This document shows positions 39,957 to 40,991 of a stretch of 40,991 bases of DNA, one piece after another; positions within the stretch are counted from its first letter, which is position 1, and every line of letters begins with the position of its first letter. The stretch covers positions 1-40,991 of the forward strand of contig CAJCII010000184.1 of NCBI GenBank assembly GCA_903970335.1, given 5' to 3'. This DNA comes from Bacteroidota bacterium. GTDB lineage: Bacteria > Verrucomicrobiota > Verrucomicrobiia > Methylacidiphilales > UBA1321. Position numbers and translations under genes: made by a program. The notes beneath the pieces were generated by a model. It worked only from the letters and a program-made list of their open reading frames with translations, made no database searches and had not been told where the DNA came from.

Positions 39957-40333
39957 GCCATACCCCTTCGACGACCCTTAGCGTGCCATTTTGTCCGTTC
40001 CGAGGCGTGACCCCCATGGGGAAAGCATGGAATCAGGTGCAGGTAGGCAGGGTTCTGGGATCGCAAGATCGCATTTTTCGATTCGTGAAACCCGCTGTCG
40101 AAAGATAGGTAGTGAGGTAGGCAAATGCTCTGGATGGGAAGAGAACGAGCAGATAACCGACAGCGAATGCCTTTAAGATCGTGAGCGTGGACACAGAGGC
40201 GTTCCAACAGGTCATCGAAGGTTCTCTTGGCACCTTTGCGAAGAATTATTTAAATCATTGCATAAAATAAAAATTTATATTATAATAAATTCAAATAAAT
40301 AATTATTTAAAAATATATTTAATATTATTGATT
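39957..40333. other. Non-coding stretch ending in a very AT-rich block
   Basis: No supported gene is seen. The first 280 nt are of mixed composition. From 40240 to 40333 the sequence is almost pure A/T up to the next ATG, like the borders of the cassettes. Confidence 0.5.
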
Positions 40334-40537
40334 ATGGATGATAATGGTTTCGATAAAAGAATTGACGCGTTGCTTTCGGAGCACGCTGCTTTGATGAATA
40401 GCGGATTTCCTGCCGAAAAGACTAAAGAATTTCAGGAGAAGGTCGGCGAATTACCAGAGGCCCAACAGGCAGAATTGCAAAATTTAATAGATGTGTCAAA
40501 GGCGTTGAAAAGCCACATCGTACCACGTTCTCGTTGA
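40334..40537 (+). CDS. Small hypothetical helical protein, 67 residues
   Basis: ATG 40334 (TTG 40328 possible). The product is charged and helical (FDKRIDALLSEHAALMNSG; ELPEAQQAELQNLIDVSKAL) and its codon use is more AT-rich than the backbone. No family is recognised. It is convergent with the membrane protein at the right edge. Confidence 0.5.
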   Translation: MDDNGFDKRIDALLSEHAALMNSGFPAEKTKEFQEKVGELPEAQQAELQNLIDVSKALKSHIVPRSR

Positions 40538-40574
40538 CAAGCATCGCAAGCTATCGAACCGTGTCTTCGCTAAT

Positions 40575-40991
40575 CTAACGCTTGACTGACGCCTTCGAAC
40601 CGATGGAAGTAATGATTTGCTTGCCTCGCTTATTCAATTTCTTAAGTGCCGATTTGAATGCCTCCTCCATTTCCTCTTTCGGGATCTTTAACAACAGAGC
40701 GGCTCTGTCCGCGCTGACTCCATAACGTAGGATGAGGAGTACAGCCTCGACTTCCAAGTCAGTCAAACCCTTTTCCAAATCCCTGATGAACGATGGCTTG
40801 CTCCATCGCTCGATGAGCAGGAGGCCAATGCCAAATCCTAAAATATAACAAAGAATAGATACTCCGTCGGCCTCAACAATGCCAAGAGCTTTTCCCAAAT
40901 TGGTAGCCCGGAGTAGACCGAGCATAACCGCGCCACCCCCGACGAACCAAGTCAAAACGATGAGGATATTTGCGAGTAATGCTTTTGTGGG
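40575..40991 (-). CDS. Membrane protein with sigma-region-4-like cytoplasmic tail (partial, runs off right edge)
   Basis: The frame is open from the window end; a TTG at 40955 is in frame but lies inside the first hydrophobic segment (ANILIVLTWFVGGGAVMLGL), so the true start is probably outside. A second helix (GVSILCYILGFGIGLLLIE) is followed by a basic tail of about 75 residues with the layout of a region 4/LuxR-type helix-turn-helix (LTDLEVEAVLLILRYGVSA, then IPKEEMEEAFKSALKKL). A membrane-bound transcription regulator is a guess; confidence in the gene is higher than in its role. Confidence 0.6.
   Translation of the reverse strand, partial: PTKALLANILIVLTWFVGGGAVMLGLLRATNLGKALGIVEADGVSILCYILGFGIGLLLIERWSKPSFIRDLEKGLTDLEVEAVLLILRYGVSADRAALLLKIPKEEMEEAFKSALKKLNKRGKQIITSIGSKASVKR

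Noticed and set aside
39722-40207. A 161-codon minus-strand frame after the WGR gene
   Set aside because: No ribosome site or recognisable domain, and it runs through the GTGAC/GTCAC repeat cluster; composition is not protein-like.

Overview
The window looks like a GC-rich, mobilizable plasmid (or integrated plasmid-like element) from a planctomycete, probably of the Isosphaeraceae/Gemmatales type. That reading rests on two proteins with a prepilin-type N-methylation motif fused to a DUF1559 domain, several DUF1573-like secreted proteins, a Hanks-type kinase with C-terminal membrane helices, and a backbone of iterons, replication initiator, ParA, MobF relaxase and coupling protein. Genus assignment is inference; no rRNA or tRNA gene was seen.

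Layout. 1-1.6 kb: 3' part of a BsuBI/PstI-type restriction endonuclease and a PAPS-reductase/DndC-like PP-loop protein. 1.6-5.3 kb: candidate oriT with three inverted repeats, then a MobF relaxase-helicase and a small partner. 5.25-13.1 kb (all minus): small plasmid genes, a DNA methyltransferase and a giant methylase-SNF2 helicase. The helicase and a 72-residue protein are each preceded by the same three-hairpin element, whose stems differ by compensatory changes. 13.4-16.4 kb: Ser/Thr kinase opposite a probable ECF-sigma-like gene pair. 16.7-22.1 kb: ParB-like protein, two membrane/exported proteins, VirD4/TraG-type coupling protein and two small genes. 22.1-23.9 kb: ParA with two ribbon-helix-helix proteins and a repeat family that is a candidate centromere/operator. 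23.9-26.4 kb: hairpin-rich non-coding DNA, replication initiator, and seven clear plus one degenerate iteron. 26.5-27.3 kb: HigBA toxin-antitoxin.

27.3-38.4 kb is the most unusual part. Two convergent, lower-GC cassettes flank a truncated and frameshifted tyrosine recombinase. Each encodes DUF1573-like protein(s), a secreted cysteine-rich (poly)peptide followed by a strong hairpin, a membrane-anchored LolA/MucB-like protein and a DUF1559 pseudopilin-like protein. In the left cassette the last two are fused into one polypeptide with an internal prepilin cleavage motif. The right cassette keeps them separate and adds a C39-peptidase-like protein and a GT-C glycosyltransferase. I read this as an undescribed envelope peptide-export or surface-display system; function is inference.

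38.5-41 kb: a serine resolvase and a WGR-domain protein bracketed by clustered GTCAC/GTGAC repeats, an AT-rich block, a small hypothetical gene, and a membrane protein with a sigma-region-4-like tail running off the right edge.
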